Shown here: positions 1-7,529 of the stretch, in pieces | How the letters are laid out: every line of letters starts with the position of its first letter | How positions within the stretch are numbered: the first letter of the stretch is position 1 | DNA from: Rudanella sp. | Lineage (GTDB): Bacteria > Bacteroidota > Bacteroidia > Cytophagales > Spirosomataceae | Reading direction: 5' to 3' | Length of the DNA: 8,973 nt | Assembly: GCA_026785985.1 (NCBI GenBank) | Contig: JAJAYX010000092.1 | Location: forward strand, 1-8,973 | Notes under the pieces: generated by a model | What the model was told of the DNA's origin: nothing | What the model saw: only the letters and a program-made list of their open reading frames with translations | Database searches by the model: none | Position numbers and translations under genes: made by a program

Positions 1-4
1 ATAA

Positions 5-358
5 CTAAACGAGCAGCTGGGTGGTTCAGACACGGACGGTACTGGTGCCGAATTACCCGCCAATAACATCGGAAATGCCAAAGGCTACACGACAGCAGCC
101 AATGATTCTGCAAGCACCATTTCGGGTGTGACGAAGCAGGCCGCAAAATTTGTTGAGCCCGCTAAATCACAGATGGGCTTTGTAGCCGTACCGGGCGTGG
201 GCGATAAAGCCGTTTGGGAACCGGCCAAACAGACCATGCATGTGCTGTATAACAATCATATTTTGAATGTGTTGGTGAAAACTGCTGATCCAGAAGCCGT
301 AAAACGCCAGCGGGCCGTTACGTTGTCAAAAGCGATTTTAGAACAAATGGCAGAATAA
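5..358 (+). CDS. C-terminal part of a small GVGDKAxW-type protein, 5' end missing or disrupted
   Basis: The frame is open from base 5 to the TAA at 356-358 and reads like real protein throughout. It contains VPGVGDKAVW, then a hydrophobic strand pattern (MHVLYNNHILNVLV) and a closing helix (TLSKAILEQM). From memory this resembles the C-terminal half of small exported lipoproteins of Bacteroidota, about 150-200 residues long, with a G-[VL]-G-D-x-A-x-W core. The function of that family is unknown to me. The frame has TAA at 2-4, so it cannot simply run in from upstream. The only in-frame starts are GTG at 128 and ATG at 173, both inside conserved-looking sequence. I therefore think the true N-terminus lies upstream and the gene is broken or carries a sequence error at 2-4. 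It converges on ftsH with a shared terminator between them. A short intact gene starting at GTG 128 cannot be excluded. Confidence 0.5.
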   Translation, partial: LNEQLGGSDTDGTGAELPANNIGNAKGYTTAANDSASTISGVTKQAAKFVEPAKSQMGFVAVPGVGDKAVWEPAKQTMHVLYNNHILNVLVKTADPEAVKRQRAVTLSKAILEQMAE

Positions 359-399
359 GCAATGCGGTCTAGAAATCGCATCGGCGTATATACCTCAAC

Positions 400-435
400 A
401 AAAAGCCCCGTCTCATTGCTGAGACGGGGCTTTTT
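400..435. terminator. bidirectional rho-independent terminator
   Basis: A perfect 16-bp inverted repeat (left arm 400-415, right arm 420-435) with loop TTGC at 416-419. The GC core GCCCCGTCTC is flanked by an A-run on the left and a T-run on the right, so it works as a GC stem plus U-tract in both directions. It lies between the convergent gene ending at 358 and ftsH ending at 455, and should end both transcripts. Confidence 0.93.
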
Positions 436-454
436 CGTATGACTTTTCGTTGAC

Positions 455-2488
455 TTAAATCTGTGGGAGCGGAAGCGATTCGGGGTTTACCTCCGGGCTA
501 ACAACTTCATCGGGCAGAACATCACCTGTTCCCCCTTCACCCCGCTTTTTGTAGGCCTGATAAGCCGTATCGCGTTCAAACGGACGTTTACCAATTAACC
601 GTTCCAGATCAGCCTGATACAAAACCTCTTTGGCTAAGAGTTCCTGCGAGACAACCTCCAGTTGGTCGCGCTTTGTGGTGAGCAAGCCTTTAGTACGCTG
701 ATACGCTTCGTCAACAATTTTCCGAACTTCTTCGTCGATATTCTTGGCGGTCTCTTCCGAGTAGGGTTTGTTAAACGAATATTCCGATTGTTTCGAGTCG
801 TAGAACGAGATATTGCCGATTTTCTCATTCAAACCATACATCGTTACCATGCTGTAGGCCAGTTTCGTGATGCGCTCCAGATCGCTAAGGGCACCCGTCG
901 ATACTTTACCAAACACCACATCTTCGGCAGCGCGGCCACCGAGGGCCATGCACATGTCGTCCATGAGCTGTTCAGTGCGGTACAGATACTGCTCGCGGGG
1001 CAGATACTGAGCGTAGCCTAAAGCCGCCACACCACGCGGTACAATCGACACTTTCACGAGCGGGTCGGCGTGTTCGAGATACCAGCCCGCCACGGCATGG
1101 CCGGCTTCATGATAGGCTACAATCTCTTTCTCTTCGGGAGAAATCAACTTATTCTTTTTCTCCAGTCCGCCAATCACCCGATCCATAGCATCCTGAAAAT
1201 CAATCATATGGACTGATTCACGATCCCGTCGGGCAGCAATCAGGGCTGCTTCGTTACAGACGTTGGCAATTTCGGCACCAGCGAAACCGGGTGTTTGAGC
1301 CGCCAGTTCTTTTGGCATCACATCGGCGTTCAGTTTCAGTGGCTTCAGGTGAACTTTGAAAATGGCTTCCCGACCAATAATATCAGGTTTGTCGATGCTG
1401 ATTTGCCGATCGAAACGGCCGGGGCGAAGCAGAGCCGGATCAAGCACATCGGGCCGGTTAGTGGCCGCCAAAATAATAATGCCGGAGTCGGTGGCGAAAC
1501 CATCCATTTCCACGAGCAGCGAGTTCAGCGTGTTTTCGCGTTCGTCGTTGGCACCGGGCATAGAACCCCGACCCCGCGAACGACCTACTGCGTCGATCTC
1601 GTCAATAAAAATAATGCAGGGAGCTTTTTCTTTAGCCTGTTTAAAGAGGTCACGTACCCGCGCGGCACCTACCCCCACAAACATCTCAACAAAATCGGAA
1701 CCCGACAACGAAAAGAATGGAACCCCCGCTTCACCGGCAACGGCTTTGGCCAACAGCGTTTTACCCGTACCCGGAGGGCCAATGAGCAAGGCTCCTTTGG
1801 GGATTTTGGCACCGAGTTTGGTGAACTTGCCGGGGCTTTTGAGGTAATCGACAATCTCTTTGATTTCTTCTTTGGCTTCTTCCAGGCCAGCCACCTCGTT
1901 AAAGGTAATTTTCACCCGGCTTTCGGCATCGAACAAAGCCGCCCGCGACTTGCCGATATTGAAAATCTGACTCCCCGGACCACCCGCTCCCGACATACGT
2001 CCGAGCAGGAAGTACATAGCCAGAATCATAATAATCAGAATACCCCAGGTGCTGATAAAGCTACCCCAGTCACTGCGTTGTTCCACGCCGTATTCTATTT
2101 TATCAGATTCAGGCGTGTTGGCCTGTAATTTATCGAGATCGTCTTTAAATGATTCACCTGAAACAACCTGGAAGGCGTAATGAGGCCCGTTCCCAGTACC
2201 AAAATAAGGCTTTTCGGCAAACAGGCTCTTATATTTAGGGCTTTGAAGGGACTTTTCGTTCAGTGTAATTTCGACTACTTTATCGTTGACCACAGTGACC
2301 TCGGCCACCTCACGGTCTTTCACCATCCGCTCAAAGCGTTTCAGGGTTGTGTCACGAATAGAGCTGGTGCGGCTCATAAACGTGATTCCCAGAATAGCCG
2401 CAATCAGCAGGAAGACGATCCATCCCTGGAAATTCGGGCGTTTAGGCCCACGGGATGACAGCGGATTTCTATTGTTATTATCTGGCAT
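455..2488 (-). CDS. ftsH: ATP-dependent zinc metalloprotease FtsH
   Basis: Membrane-anchored AAA+ protease that unfolds and degrades misassembled membrane proteins and selected cytosolic regulators. The 677-residue length is normal for Bacteroidota. Visible parts in order: transmembrane segment 1 at about 22-39; a periplasmic domain to about 145; transmembrane segment 2 at about 149-164; Walker A GPPGTGKT at 237-244; the pore-loop region [10 protein letters not shown] at about 270-279; Walker [10 protein letters not shown] at 292-300; the second region of homology, AATNRP to RPGRFDRQ, with its arginines at about 341-362; the zinc site HEAGH at 460-464; and the likely third zinc ligand D536 in [10 protein letters not shown]. 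The acidic, proline-rich tail after about 650 is typically variable. The start ATG is at 2488-2486 with no Shine-Dalgarno, as usual in this phylum. It lies 112 bases downstream of rsfS on the same strand and is probably co-transcribed. All key catalytic residues are present. Confidence 0.98.
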   Translation of the reverse strand: MPDNNNRNPLSSRGPKRPNFQGWIVFLLIAAILGITFMSRTSSIRDTTLKRFERMVKDREVAEVTVVNDKVVEITLNEKSLQSPKYKSLFAEKPYFGTGNGPHYAFQVVSGESFKDDLDKLQANTPESDKIEYGVEQRSDWGSFISTWGILIIMILAMYFLLGRMSGAGGPGSQIFNIGKSRAALFDAESRVKITFNEVAGLEEAKEEIKEIVDYLKSPGKFTKLGAKIPKGALLIGPPGTGKTLLAKAVAGEAGVPFFSLSGSDFVEMFVGVGAARVRDLFKQAKEKAPCIIFIDEIDAVGRSRGRGSMPGANDERENTLNSLLVEMDGFATDSGIIILAATNRPDVLDPALLRPGRFDRQISIDKPDIIGREAIFKVHLKPLKLNADVMPKELAAQTPGFAGAEIANVCNEAALIAARRDRESVHMIDFQDAMDRVIGGLEKKNKLISPEEKEIVAYHEAGHAVAGWYLEHADPLVKVSIVPRGVAALGYAQYLPREQYLYRTEQLMDDMCMALGGRAAEDVVFGKVSTGALSDLERITKLAYSMVTMYGLNEKIGNISFYDSKQSEYSFNKPYSEETAKNIDEEVRKIVDEAYQRTKGLLTTKRDQLEVVSQELLAKEVLYQADLERLIGKRPFERDTAYQAYKKRGEGGTGDVLPDEVVSPEVNPESLPLPQI

Positions 2489-2600
2489 TTCGACAGGTTG
2501 TACAGTAAGGGATTTTATTAACTAACACCGATTGTAAAGCGAATGTTTCGCATCTGAAACGCCAATGATGAACGGTTTGAAAAGGTACTTGAAGGGGTAT

Positions 2601-3035
2601 TTAATAGGCATCGGGGGCTGTATCTGGTTTGGTCTCATCCAGATACTGAACGTCGGCATCACCCCATAGTTGTTCGAGGTCGTAAAAGGCCCGTCGCTCC
2701 TTTTTAAATACGTGCGCCACCACATCCACGTAATCCAGTAATATCCATTCGCGGTTCATTTTCCCTTCCTGATGCCAGGGATTCTGTCCCGTATTTCTAT
2801 GCACTTCTTCATCAATAGATTGAGCAATGGCGTCGATCTGCGTATCAGAGTTACCCGAACAGATGACGAAATAATCACAAATGGCATTTTTTACCTCCCG
2901 AAGGTCCATCACGACTACTTCGACACCTTTCTTTTCCTGCATGCCCTTCACAATCAGGTTCCGGAGTTCTTCGGAGCTTACTTCATCGCTGTTGGTTCGT
3001 TTACGTACAGCGGCAGTTTCGTTGTTAATTGTCAT
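2601..3035 (-). CDS. rsfS: ribosomal silencing factor RsfS
   Basis: RsfS (RsfA, Iojap family) binds ribosomal protein uL14 on the large subunit and blocks subunit joining, lowering translation when nutrients are scarce. The 144-residue protein has a short polar N-terminal extension (about 1-20) and then the full domain. Family signatures are DLREV at 44-48, DYFVICSGNSDTQ at 54-66, the AIA helix that follows, EGKMNREWILLDYVDVVAHVF at 90-110 (the uL14-facing part), and RAFYDLEQLWGDA at about 115-127. The C-terminal 17 residues are an unconserved acidic tail. The start ATG at 3035-3033 is the first in-frame Met. It is divergent from birA and upstream of ftsH, an order I associate with Cytophagales. 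The divergent promoter region at 3036-3199 probably drives it. Confidence 0.96.
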   Translation of the reverse strand: MTINNETAAVRKRTNSDEVSSEELRNLIVKGMQEKKGVEVVVMDLREVKNAICDYFVICSGNSDTQIDAIAQSIDEEVHRNTGQNPWHQEGKMNREWILLDYVDVVAHVFKKERRAFYDLEQLWGDADVQYLDETKPDTAPDAY

Positions 3036-3081
3036 GCGTATGGTTTGAAATCACGAGCTCAGCTTTTCTAGCTAAACTTCA

Positions 3082-3089
3082 CAAAATTA
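3082..3089 (-). promoter_or_regulatory. candidate -7 element for rsfS-ftsH
   Basis: Read on the minus strand these bases are TAATTTTG, an exact match to the Bacteroidota -7 consensus TAnnTTTG. They lie 47 bases upstream of the rsfS ATG. No clear -33 TTG is present at the usual 19-20 base spacing; a T-run occupies that place, so the call is tentative. Confidence 0.35.
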
Positions 3090-3100
3090 ATTTGCGAACT

Positions 3101-3108
3101 TATTTTTG
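3101..3108 (+). promoter_or_regulatory. candidate -7 element for birA
   Basis: TATTTTTG fits TAnnTTTG exactly and lies about 90 bases upstream of the proposed TTG start of birA. It sits back to back with the minus-strand -7 candidate at 3082-3089, so the two transcription units may share a compact divergent promoter. A good -33 TTG is missing at the standard distance. Confidence 0.35.
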
Positions 3109-3199
3109 CAGAAAAAAGCTAAACGAGCGGGTACGTTACCATAGGGCAAAACCGCCCGTCGCACCATCAAATAACCTTTTCAATAAACATAACAAATCT

Positions 3200-3973
3200 T
3201 TGTACAAAATCCATCCCAAAACTCTTTTTATTGGACAAAATAGTTATTATCTGCCAAGCTGTCAGTCCACTAATGACGAAGCCGCCGATTTAATTGCCCA
3301 AACGGCTCCCCCCGAAGGTACCCTGGTGATCACCGACCGGCAAACGGCGGGGCGCGGGCAGCGGGGGAATGTGTGGTTGGCCGAACCCGGTCAGAACCTG
3401 ACCTTCTCCACCCTGCTCCGCCCCCATTTTCTGGCCCCAACCGAACAATTCTGGCTCAACATGGCTGTTTCGGTAGGTATTGCCGACGCACTGATGCCCC
3501 TGACCGATGGACTGTTGCGGGTGAAATGGCCCAATGATTTGTATGTAGAGGATCAGAAAATTGGGGGTATACTCATCGAAAACACAATTCAGGGAGCTTC
3601 GTTGGCCTGGTCGGTTGTGGGGCTGGGGCTAAACGTGAACCAAACCTCGTTTGCGCTCACCACGGCGACTTCATTGCAGACCCGATTTCCGTTGCCGGAA
3701 GGCTACAACCTGCCCGGTTTGCTGGCAACGCTGTGTGAACATATCGAAAAACGCTACCTGCAACTGAAGGCTGGTCAGCGAGCCGCGCTAAAGACAACCT
3801 ATCTGCAACGGCTGTTTCATTATCAACAGGAACACGTGTATCGGGACGTGATGGCTCAGGAGCAGTTCAATGGAACCATTGTGGGTATCAGCGAAACCGG
3901 GCAGTTAGGCATAGCCGTTGGGCAGGCAATTCGCTACTTTGGCTTTAAAGAAATCGAATTTCTTTTGGTATAA
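3200..3973 (+). CDS. birA: biotin--[acetyl-CoA-carboxylase] ligase (BirA, short form)
   Basis: Activates biotin with ATP to biotinyl-5'-AMP and transfers it to the lysine of carboxylase carrier proteins. Counting from the TTG, signatures are QSTNDEA at 22-28; the ligand loop TAGRGQRGNVW at 49-59 (equivalent to GRGRRG); RVKWPNDLY at 107-115 with the biotin-contacting lysine region; and KIGGILIEN at 120-128. A small C-terminal SH3-like domain ends in GFKEIEF. There is no N-terminal winged-helix domain, so this is a class I enzyme that does not repress biotin genes. The frame is open back to an ATG at 3029. That ATG overlaps the start of divergent rsfS, and the added 57 residues look unconserved and cover the promoter area. 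TTG at 3200, giving LYKIHPKTLFIG, matches where related enzymes begin with M-Y-K-I. The 257-residue length is normal. Confidence 0.93.
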   Translation: MYKIHPKTLFIGQNSYYLPSCQSTNDEAADLIAQTAPPEGTLVITDRQTAGRGQRGNVWLAEPGQNLTFSTLLRPHFLAPTEQFWLNMAVSVGIADALMPLTDGLLRVKWPNDLYVEDQKIGGILIENTIQGASLAWSVVGLGLNVNQTSFALTTATSLQTRFPLPEGYNLPGLLATLCEHIEKRYLQLKAGQRAALKTTYLQRLFHYQQEHVYRDVMAQEQFNGTIVGISETGQLGIAVGQAIRYFGFKEIEFLLV

Positions 3974-4031
3974 AATGTGGCTCAACTTCTGGCAAAGTCG
4001 ATTGTCCTACTCTGCCCTTAGAGTAAGCCGC

Positions 4032-4062
4032 TTAATTTCGTTACAAACCCCTTTAATTTCGT
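4032..4062 (+). repeat. paired direct repeat TTAATTTCGT upstream of the exported protein gene
   Basis: TTAATTTCGT occurs at 4032-4041 and again at 4053-4062. The offset is exactly 21 bases, two helical turns. The pair lies 54-84 bases upstream of the ATG at 4116, in the 142-base gap after birA. It could be a regulator site. Each copy also contains TAATTTCG, one base off the -7 consensus TAnnTTTG, so a promoter function is possible. Confidence 0.35.
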
Positions 4063-4115
4063 CTAAAAATTCGGCAACTCACCCATACTTGCACCCTGAA
4101 AAACCACGTAACTGA

Positions 4116-6032
4116 ATGCTGTCTGTTATTACGAAACGCTTAATCGCGTTGTGCCTGATAGGAATCCTGTTGATCGGTATACGTTCATACCCGCTTCAAG
4201 CGCAAGCTACCCCGGCAAGCCCACCCCCGAAAACAACCCTGAATGGACTGGAAACCATTGAGAACGGCATTATCAAAGTAGGTGTTGATTCCTACTACGG
4301 CGGCTCAATAAGTTACGTCTCCACAGTTGGTGGAATTAATATGGTCAATAACTTTGACCTGGGCCGACAGTTTCAGATCGCTCTGTATGGCGGCCCTTCC
4401 AATTTTTCTCAAAATGGGCATCCCTATTGGGCCGGGCTGGGTTGGAATCCCCTGCAGGCTGGCGATGTTAGCGGAAATCCGGCGAAGGTGCTGGCCTTTG
4501 AAAAACAAGCTAATTTGCTGTATGTCAAGACAATGGGCATTCAATTCGCGCTCAATAATGTTTCGTCTGAGGTAACAATTGAACATTGGGTGCGGCTGAT
4601 CGGGAATGTGGTGAAGGTTCACGCTAAAATCGTTTTGAACCGACCCGACAAAACTCAGTATCAGGCTCGTACTCAAGAGTTTCCGTGCCTGTATGTCAAT
4701 GGTGTCTACAACACAATCCACGCCTATCAGGGCAGCAATCCCTATGCCAACGAGCCGATAACCAAACTCAGTCCGCCCATAGAAATGGCCTATCTGCGAC
4801 CTGTGACAGAACCCTGGATGGCAGCTACCGACAAAAATGGCTTCGGTATTGGGTTATTCGTGCCCTACAACTATCAATGGACTAAGGCGTTTTTTGGCGA
4901 TCAGTTGAACGGGGGCGAGTTCGATAACACAGCGGGCTATGTGGCTAATACGCGGTTTGAAGTACTCGACCATAACCTTGTCCACGAATGGGACTACGAC
5001 ATTGTGGTAGGCAACATCAACGACATCAGGAAGTATGTGTATGAGCAGCCCCGGCTTGCGCCTACCATTAAGTACACGTTCGATAACTCGAGGAAGGGCT
5101 GGTACTACAACAACGCAATCGACACGGGATGGCCCATTCAGAATCAGCTCGACATCCTGATTACCGACAAAGAGCAGGCTTCGGCGAAGTCGCCAGTGGG
5201 TTTCTGGCGGGGCCGCGATAACAAAACGCTGTATCTGCGGGCCGCTTTCAAGGGGCAGTCTGACAAATACCGGCTTCATTGGCGGCAGTTGAACGACCAG
5301 GAATTCTACGGCTATGTAGACCGGTATCTGGATTTCCCGATCATCGGCGATGGGCAATATCACACCTATGCGATTGACCTGAGTCAGAAAACAGGTTGGA
5401 TTGATCAGGACATTATCCAGATTCAATTGCGGCCCCGCTGGGATGGCCCCGCCGTGAATGGCTGGATGAAAATTGAGTCGATATCAACAAGCCCGGATGC
5501 CAACCCCATTACATCGGTGCCGGTTCCGCCAGTAACTCCGATAACACCCCCGGTAACAACAACGACGGTAACGCCCGTAACTCCCGCCACCGTTGTAACC
5601 CCTACACCGCCCGCCACCGTTGTAACGCCTGTAACACCCGCTACTGTTTTAACGCCTGTAGTTTCTGAAACGGGTGTTGCCTTGCGGTTAGTTGCTCCTG
5701 CCTATGATTGCAACACGGGTGGGCTGACATTCAACACAATAGGTGGGAATGGCACCACAATCGAATTCATGGCTGTTGGCATAACGGCATGGACTACCAA
5801 GGCAAGAAACTTCATAGATGTGGGGGTTCGGCAAGATCCCATGAGCAAACCTGTGATTCTGGTGGCTCGCCAAAGTGGCATCATTGTCTCGTATACATTC
5901 GATTTTCGAGCCAATTGTCCTGGGTCAACAACGCCTTTACCCCCCTTACTCCGGGTTCAGGACGATCCCCATACGAAAGCCGGCCAGTCTGATTGCCGGT
6001 GTCCGGTATTTACGATTAAGAAGGTGCGCTGA
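4116..6032 (+). CDS. uncharacterised exported multi-domain carbohydrate-related protein
   Basis: A 638-residue protein whose biochemical role I cannot name. A signal peptide is clear (KR, then hydrophobic 9-22, cleavage probably after AQA at about 31). Residues 41-310 look like an all-beta, galactose-mutarotase-like domain of a secreted family found with glycan genes; conserved-looking spots are LGRQFQIALY (82-91), W110, QEFP (187-190) and the LVHEWDYDIVVG segment (288-299). Residues 317-457 resemble a galactose-binding or CBM-like domain (FDNSRKGWYYN; then DFPIIGDGQYHTYAIDL). A Pro/Thr/Val linker (about 463-517) contains three 9-residue repeats. A second beta module (about 522-601) has the pattern APAYDCNTGGLTFNT, then ITAWTT, then ARQSGIIVSYTF, which I recall from Spirosoma-type proteins. 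The last ~35 residues match nothing I know and show no type IX sorting domain. The gene is 75 bases upstream of cellobiose 2-epimerase on the same strand, suggesting joint glycan use. A catalytic role is not shown. Confidence 0.85.
   Translation: MLSVITKRLIALCLIGILLIGIRSYPLQAQATPASPPPKTTLNGLETIENGIIKVGVDSYYGGSISYVSTVGGINMVNNFDLGRQFQIALYGGPSNFSQNGHPYWAGLGWNPLQAGDVSGNPAKVLAFEKQANLLYVKTMGIQFALNNVSSEVTIEHWVRLIGNVVKVHAKIVLNRPDKTQYQARTQEFPCLYVNGVYNTIHAYQGSNPYANEPITKLSPPIEMAYLRPVTEPWMAATDKNGFGIGLFVPYNYQWTKAFFGDQLNGGEFDNTAGYVANTRFEVLDHNLVHEWDYDIVVGNINDIRKYVYEQPRLAPTIKYTFDNSRKGWYYNNAIDTGWPIQNQLDILITDKEQASAKSPVGFWRGRDNKTLYLRAAFKGQSDKYRLHWRQLNDQEFYGYVDRYLDFPIIGDGQYHTYAIDLSQKTGWIDQDIIQIQLRPRWDGPAVNGWMKIESISTSPDANPITSVPVPPVTPITPPVTTTTVTPVTPATVVTPTPPATVVTPVTPATVLTPVVSETGVALRLVAPAYDCNTGGLTFNTIGGNGTTIEFMAVGITAWTTKARNFIDVGVRQDPMSKPVILVARQSGIIVSYTFDFRANCPGSTTPLPPLLRVQDDPHTKAGQSDCRCPVFTIKKVR
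5583..5663 (+). repeat. three-copy 27-bp in-frame tandem repeat (Pro/Thr linker)
   Basis: Units at 5583-5609, 5610-5636 and 5637-5663. The first 17 bases of units 1 and 2 are identical (CCCGCCACCGTTGTAAC); unit 3 has three changes in them. Each unit encodes nine residues of the type PATVVTPxx (residues 490-516). The length is a multiple of three, so copy number could change without breaking the frame. It forms the flexible linker between the binding-like domain and the C-terminal module. Confidence 0.9.
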
Positions 6033-6107
6033 CTTTAGGTTGGCAAGCGGTGGTAAATCTCAGGGGTTCCGGTCTTTCTGAAAACAACGAGAATTACCAA
6101 CTTCCCC

Positions 6108-7346
6108 ATGACTATCCCCGACCTCCGGCACTGGCAACGCGAACTCAACCAGGAACTTAAAGACATTCTGGCCTATTGGCAACGCTATGCCCCCGACCCG
6201 GTTAACGGTGGTTTCTACGGGGCTGTGGGCTACGACAACGTACCTAAACCCAATGCCGCCAAAGGTGTGGTGCTCAACAGCCGCATTCTCTGGACATTTT
6301 CGGCAGCAGCCCTGCATACTCAACACGACGACCAGTATTTGCCCACTGCCAGGCGAGCATTTGAGTATATGGACACCTTTTTTCGCGACCGGCAACACGG
6401 AGGAGTGTACTGGATGGTGGATGCCAAAGGCCAACCCGCCACCGACGATAGCAAGCAGTTGTATGGGCAGGCATTTGCCGTATATGGCCTGAGCGAATAT
6501 TACCGGGCTACCCGCCACAAACCGGCTCTGGACTATGCCCAGGAGATTTTCCGGGCGATGGTTAAACATGCTTACGACCCCAAATCAGGCGGTTTTACGG
6601 AGGCCTTTGCCCGCGACTGGACCGAGGCCAAATCATATGCCATTGCCCGCAAAGAGAATGGCGAGAGCAAAACCATGAACACCCATCTCCACATTCTGGA
6701 AGCCTTTGTGAGTTTGCTCCGGGTGTGGCCCGACCCAACCGTGAAATCGCAGGTTCGGGGGCTGATCAATACCTTCCTGACCCACATTATCGACCCAAAA
6801 ACGCACCGGCTGGTGTTGTTTCAGGGCAACAATTGGGAACCCCGCCGAACGGGCATCAGCTACGGTCACGACATTGAGGCCTCGTGGCTTTTGCTCGAAG
6901 CGGCCGAAGTGCTACACGAAGCCGATTTGCTGGCCAAAGTACACAAAGAGTCGGTGCTGATGGCGAAGGCTGCCGAGTCGGGAGTAGACCCGGACGGGGG
7001 CATGAACTACGAATACGAAGGGCCTGACCAAAACTTACCCAAACAGAACCCGGCCAACGGCCATTGGAACCGCGAACGCTCGTGGTGGGTGATGGCCGAA
7101 GCGATGGTCGGGTTCATGAACGCTTACCAACTCACTAAAGACAAAGCGTATTTGACCCACTCTGCCAACAGTTGGGAGTTTACCAAAAAGCACCTGCTCG
7201 ATACCAAAAATGGCGAGTGGTTTCTGGGGGTCGATGCCACCGGCAAGGTGTTGGGCAACGATAAAATCAGCCCCTGGAAATGTCCATATCACAACGGGAG
7301 GGCCTGTATTGAGACAATGGAGCGAATTGGGAAGCTGATTGACTAA
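6108..7346 (+). CDS. cellobiose 2-epimerase (AGE superfamily)
   Basis: Epimerises the reducing-end glucose of cellobiose to mannose, giving 4-O-beta-glucosyl-mannose (EC 5.1.3.11). In known pathways this works in reverse to feed mannan-derived disaccharides to a phosphorylase. It has 412 residues, as I recall for the Rhodothermus marinus enzyme, and the alpha/alpha-barrel motifs line up with it: NSRILWTF with R59; HGGVYWM (97-103); MNTHLHILEA with H193 and H195; SYGHDIEASWLLLEA with general acid/base candidate H254 and E257; RSWWVMAEA with W326, W327 and E331; and KCPYHNGRAC with H395, the second acid/base candidate. The SYGHDIE and PYHNGRA signatures favour cellobiose 2-epimerase over N-acylglucosamine 2-epimerase. 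There is no signal peptide, so it is cytoplasmic. The start ATG 6108 has no Shine-Dalgarno; upstream sequence is not conserved-looking. It is probably co-transcribed with the exported protein gene before it. Confidence 0.93.
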   Translation: MTIPDLRHWQRELNQELKDILAYWQRYAPDPVNGGFYGAVGYDNVPKPNAAKGVVLNSRILWTFSAAALHTQHDDQYLPTARRAFEYMDTFFRDRQHGGVYWMVDAKGQPATDDSKQLYGQAFAVYGLSEYYRATRHKPALDYAQEIFRAMVKHAYDPKSGGFTEAFARDWTEAKSYAIARKENGESKTMNTHLHILEAFVSLLRVWPDPTVKSQVRGLINTFLTHIIDPKTHRLVLFQGNNWEPRRTGISYGHDIEASWLLLEAAEVLHEADLLAKVHKESVLMAKAAESGVDPDGGMNYEYEGPDQNLPKQNPANGHWNRERSWWVMAEAMVGFMNAYQLTKDKAYLTHSANSWEFTKKHLLDTKNGEWFLGVDATGKVLGNDKISPWKCPYHNGRACIETMERIGKLID

Positions 7347-7529
7347 ATTTCCCGGCTCAGGAGTGCAGCTTATACCCGCGACCCCCTCCCCGAAGGCAAC
7401 GACTTGCGCGACCCACCCAACCGGGCAAGGGCTGATGGCGCGTAGCGCACATTTACACCCCTTCCCGATTGGGCTGCCGGGCTGACCTCGCGGCCTGTTT
7501 CCTGTCGCCCGAAGCCCGCCCCGGCGGTG
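7347..7529. other. GC-rich intergenic segment, possible edge or remnant of a mobile element
   Basis: These 183 bases between the epimerase stop and the GDCCVxC gene hold no convincing gene. A hand count of 7381-7440 gives 42 of 60 G+C, well above the AT-richer metal genes to the right. It has several short GC inverted repeats, for example GCGC-GTA-GCGC at 7438-7448 and CCGC-CCCG-GCGG at 7516-7527. From memory, similar GC-rich blocks lie in the mobilisation regions of Bacteroidota conjugative elements. I cannot confirm that here. No T-run follows the hairpins, so they are not standard terminators. Confidence 0.4.

Noticed and set aside
1295..2128. Long open frames on the plus strand inside ftsH (also 662-1021 and 1356-1847)
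   Set aside because: They are antisense to the highly conserved AAA and protease domains, have no family features, and arise from the codon pattern of ftsH.
2539..2551. Small hairpin GCGAA-TGT-TTCGC between rsfS and ftsH
   Set aside because: Only five base pairs and no U-run; too weak to call a terminator or regulatory element.
3918..4115. Short plus frame from the birA end into the gap (could start at ATG 3975)
   Set aside because: About 46 residues after the birA stop with no membrane, metal or domain pattern; it ends directly before the next ATG and is probably chance.
4854..5426. 190-codon minus-strand frame within the exported protein gene
   Set aside because: Antisense to a frame with a signal peptide and recognisable domains; the composition is that of a mirror frame.
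5583..5663. CRISPR-like repetition
   Set aside because: The units are directly adjacent without spacers, in frame and inside a coding Pro/Thr linker.
6060..6569. 169-codon minus-strand frame over the epimerase start
   Set aside because: Antisense to the conserved cellobiose 2-epimerase N-terminal region; no recognisable motif.
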